54,793 nucleotides of DNA from Candidatus Pullichristensenella stercorigallinarum (GTDB taxonomy: Bacteria > Bacillota > Clostridia > Christensenellales > Aristaeellaceae). The translations under genes were made by a program, and so were the position numbers. The notes under the pieces are model-generated. The model was given only the letters and a program-made list of their open reading frames with translations. It searched no databases and was not told the DNA's origin. The stretch spans positions 1-54,793 of the forward strand of contig DVFZ01000089.1 in NCBI GenBank assembly GCA_018712945.1, given 5' to 3'. The stretch's first letter is position 1, and every line of letters begins with the position of its first letter. This document shows, in pieces, positions 54,401 through 54,793 of this stretch.

Positions 54401-54793
54401 CTCAGCGCTTTGAGTGGCGCGTGAACAACGCCGACTATGCCCGTATCACCAACAACGGCGATGGCACCGCCACGGTGGCCGGCCTGCGTGAAGGCACCAT
54501 CAAAATCGCCGCCATTGCCACCGATGGCTCCGAGGCGCGCGCGGAAATGAGCATCCGCGTCATCGTCCCCGTTGAAAGCTATCGTCTCTATCCCAACACG
54601 CTGAACCTGTTTGTGGGCAAGACTGCTTCCCTCAAACCCGACGGCGAACCTGCCAACGCTACCTACCATACGCCCGCGGACTTTGAGTGGCGCAGCAGCA
54701 ATACAACGGTTGCCACCGTCAGCGAAAGCGGCGTGGTCACCGCTGTGGGCGAAGGCACGGCCACCATTACCGCCACTTCCCACAACGGCATCG
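48421..54793 (+). CDS. Giant secreted protein with InlB-like and BIG2 Ig-like repeats (partial)
   Basis: An open frame of 2124 codons from ATG to the window edge with no stop, so the C terminus is missing. GGGAGGGG lies seven bases upstream. The protein has a signal peptide (MRRLKQVMSIALALLMLLSS, cut near AWS), a Ser/Thr/Pro/Glu-rich stalk (about residues 35-205) with a 17-residue repeat (PSQAPEG...VPSAQ, three copies), a long region of InlB-like beta units (about 210-1050) with VFAGWE, VFNGWTL and LTFEQL motifs, and from about residue 1060 a run of BIG2 Ig-like domains with VSENGVVTGIGEGTATITA signatures. It is probably a surface fibre or adhesin. Whether it carries a sorting signal cannot be seen. 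Confidence 0.9.
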   Translation, partial: MRRLKQVMSIALALLMLLSSLPAWSEGEPIVIIDSVETTTVPQAETTPGTTAVPQNASAQPSSSASGGEQPTVNSQPESSSQGPEATSSTQMPSPVESSEPATTTQAPTQASGENSVPETPSTSPIPEKPTDVPSETQGSDASSSLQPSQAPEGEDSTPVPSAQPSQAPEGGDATQVPSAQPSQTPDGEEGTQEPVETPVEDDLPLNEINLLSASDAAMYMRSVEEGNPLRIIHLNVYNGYTGVQLMQAALVEGGSSIALPVLSENEAYTHTGWESFLLDKCQAFCSAETRTVSFEDIENAEALQTTDNFGTIIINLRSTYTVKNELPVYSIAFYHEAGMDAADRIGSSTLTLSPEDRQTAYALPDVLPEGATWVLASADGKMTRELPEGKTSITYNEVYERCVESGVEDASAIYMYIKGEQKDGIILTFYEHSDSQYWDLNELGSVRLYEGEAAKAIPQLEEREGYSAYWRGVYGGVYLDDVLFEAGATLTYEQLMESLGAAATSLPVAEGSYKRLEVCAYYEPDSTAGTDKPFLQVVFANGGQTIGSVTLAPGDENVPLSYSLPSGVTCAGWRLDGQTWPADKATVSYAELEALIAAGAETQNVSSNCIAVRAELIVEADAEQPVIINVALTAIDGSTSYSRLYASGQSLYFPVSDVALDGQRLVGWQVEYFIGGSYNSPAHADALVPADTASLSYNELLNMISVAGIILDYGLPTVEVHITPVLERETESRVIEVVLDASAWTRSGARVRVYEDSAEDAVSLADGYETYTGYRSDIMGDSQASSLSNDFATLYPGCTIDGWYIDGQRVLSAAYPTAVSFAEVEPYAEFDENGYAKVVLTPSVRFTGDCTDNGGEAVETTYTVNLILRDEGSTQTLKISKGDTVELPAPGAAADMVFAGWELADGTLFKAGTLTFEQLTASVSSSLISYSAPVYTYENGQAVSAVCEASLELTALYTPTSEAQEDETRIIVTFYGSYDKLLARRTVSSVTPESVYTLPTAEAPSGKVFNGWTLTSGDTVLRWYASRASFTYDDVAALCPDGGEITAQALFGASETIDPTLPRAILYYNDAEVGADDTLYLNMNTGLSLKLGPEDILDQPITWTSSNTTIATVTPTQSGALVNALGNAGYAIITAQVGSLDPVSVRIYVNKLPTSVSLPATEELVVGETMRFTATISPSGAYPSDILWSVENLTGAASVDERGNLTAESVGQVRLTAQTLNGHSASCLISITNPVNTVVIEAVGTANAEVGVGDSSLKLRATAYGADGTVNDVQQRFTWKSSNTRMANVLDNGDGTCTIAGVSAGTVKIYAYAADGTSARGEITVRVIVPVTSVTLPESAQVFVGGTTQLKLGGTPADATYQDASDFTWETSDDSVATVKDGVVTGLSHGTAIITATSHNGLHDSCLVRVIVPTDEITITLIGSQKPEVYVDSSNLTLGAIALGADDTTENIQQSFTWKSSDSRVAQVRDNLDGTCTVYGVKEGAAKIYAYATDGTGVRGEITVYVIIPVEDFEVQPATANVFVGKTVSLSLDGTPANATYSDPDDFTWESDDESIVTVNENGVVTGVGCGTATITATSHNGIEATSEVNVTVATQRIELSVADGGAAETGIGEDGLLVRAVAYGADGASENVLQDFDWRVSNADMLRITDNGDGTATVEGLNAGTFRITAVATDGTGVRAEMNVRVIVPVTSFHIIPATANLFVGRTLSLKPDGEPINATYHTPADFDWRSSDEAVATVSENGVVTGIGEGTATITATSHNGIEATCTVSVGVRTEGIELSVVGGGKAEVSVGQSDLTVRAVALGEGGTASQDFEWRVSNSSYARIADNGDGTATITGLRAGTIKIAAIATDGSGTREEMTIRVIVPVTSYRLYPNETALAVGDTISLKPDGEPANATYHKPSDFSWESDNTSVATVNESGVVTAVGEGTATIIATSHNGIEATCAISVTTATQRIELSLVNADKAEVGIGETGLTVRAVAYGPDGAATDVSQRFEWRVNNADYARITNNGDGTATVAGLREGTIKIAAIATDGSEARAEMSIRVIVPVESYRLYPNTLNLFVGKTASLKPDGEPANATYHTPADFEWRSSNTTVATVSESGVVTAVGEGTATITATSHNGI
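51880..54793 (+). repeat. Approximately 540-bp tandem repeat encoding BIG2 domain pairs
   Basis: The TSHNG segment recurs at 52618, 53161, 53704, 54238 and 54781, giving spacings of 543, 543, 534 and 543 bases; a diverged earlier copy (LNGHSAS) is near 52081. Each unit of about 180 residues encodes two Ig-like domains, one with the FVGKT-S-L-PDGEPANATYHTPADF pattern and one with GIGETGLTVRAVAYG-DG. Copies from about 53,400 onward are nearly identical at the DNA level, which points to recent duplication or homogenisation. Confidence 0.9.

Noticed and set aside
51664-54783. A 1039-codon minus-strand frame
   Set aside because: Antisense shadow in codon register of the BIG2 repeats; repetitive Asp/Gly/His composition without motifs.
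51880-54793. CRISPR array or DNA-level satellite
   Set aside because: The 540-bp periodicity is coding and in frame, with Ig-like domains; there are no short direct repeats with unique spacers.

Overview
The window is a 54.8 kb piece of a GC-rich, low-GC-clade-type (Bacillota, class Clostridia) chromosome, probably from a gut-associated Oscillospirales/Christensenellales-like bacterium. The evidence is a T-box leader in front of leuS, Shine-Dalgarno boxes of the AGGAGG type with frequent GTG/TTG starts, intrinsic terminators, a UppP-type pyrophosphatase, an ATP-dependent PEP carboxykinase and large SpaA/Cna-B surface proteins. No tRNA, rRNA, CRISPR array, transposase or phage gene was seen. 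The genus-level guess is inference only.

Left part (1-19.4 kb) is mostly core metabolism: the end of pckA; the threonine branch, with thrC-thrB on the minus strand diverging from hom-asd on the plus strand across one short promoter region; small regulators; a DUF4230-like membrane protein followed by a 33-residue membrane peptide; a membrane iron-sulfur protein; a duplicated secreted protein; T-box-leuS; uppP; gpsA; a membrane protein; a glycerophosphodiester phosphodiesterase; a 1.1 kb hairpin-rich gene-free stretch; and an XRE/TPR-like regulator.

Middle part (19.4-43.6 kb) is a long minus-strand run devoted to the cell surface. In order of transcription it holds a compact type IV filament operon (transglutaminase-like protein, PilC/GspF, four small pilin-like proteins, PilT ATPase), a SARP-like regulator with a degenerate GGDEF-like tail, two small secreted Ig-like proteins, a 4721-residue SpaA/FctA/Cna-B adhesin without a recognisable sortase signal, and an orphan peptide-type substrate-binding protein. 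GTTAC-type repeats occur before several of these genes and may be sites for the SARP regulator.

Right part (43.7-54.8 kb) holds a MarR-controlled heterodimeric ABC exporter with a clear operator over its promoter, a small TM1266-like ferredoxin-fold protein, and the first 2124 codons of another giant secreted protein (InlB-like and BIG2 Ig-like domains). That protein contains an approximately 540-bp tandem repeat and runs off the window end. The most interesting material is the co-oriented surface module (filament machine, regulator and giant isopeptide-type adhesin) and the tandem-repeat secreted proteins.
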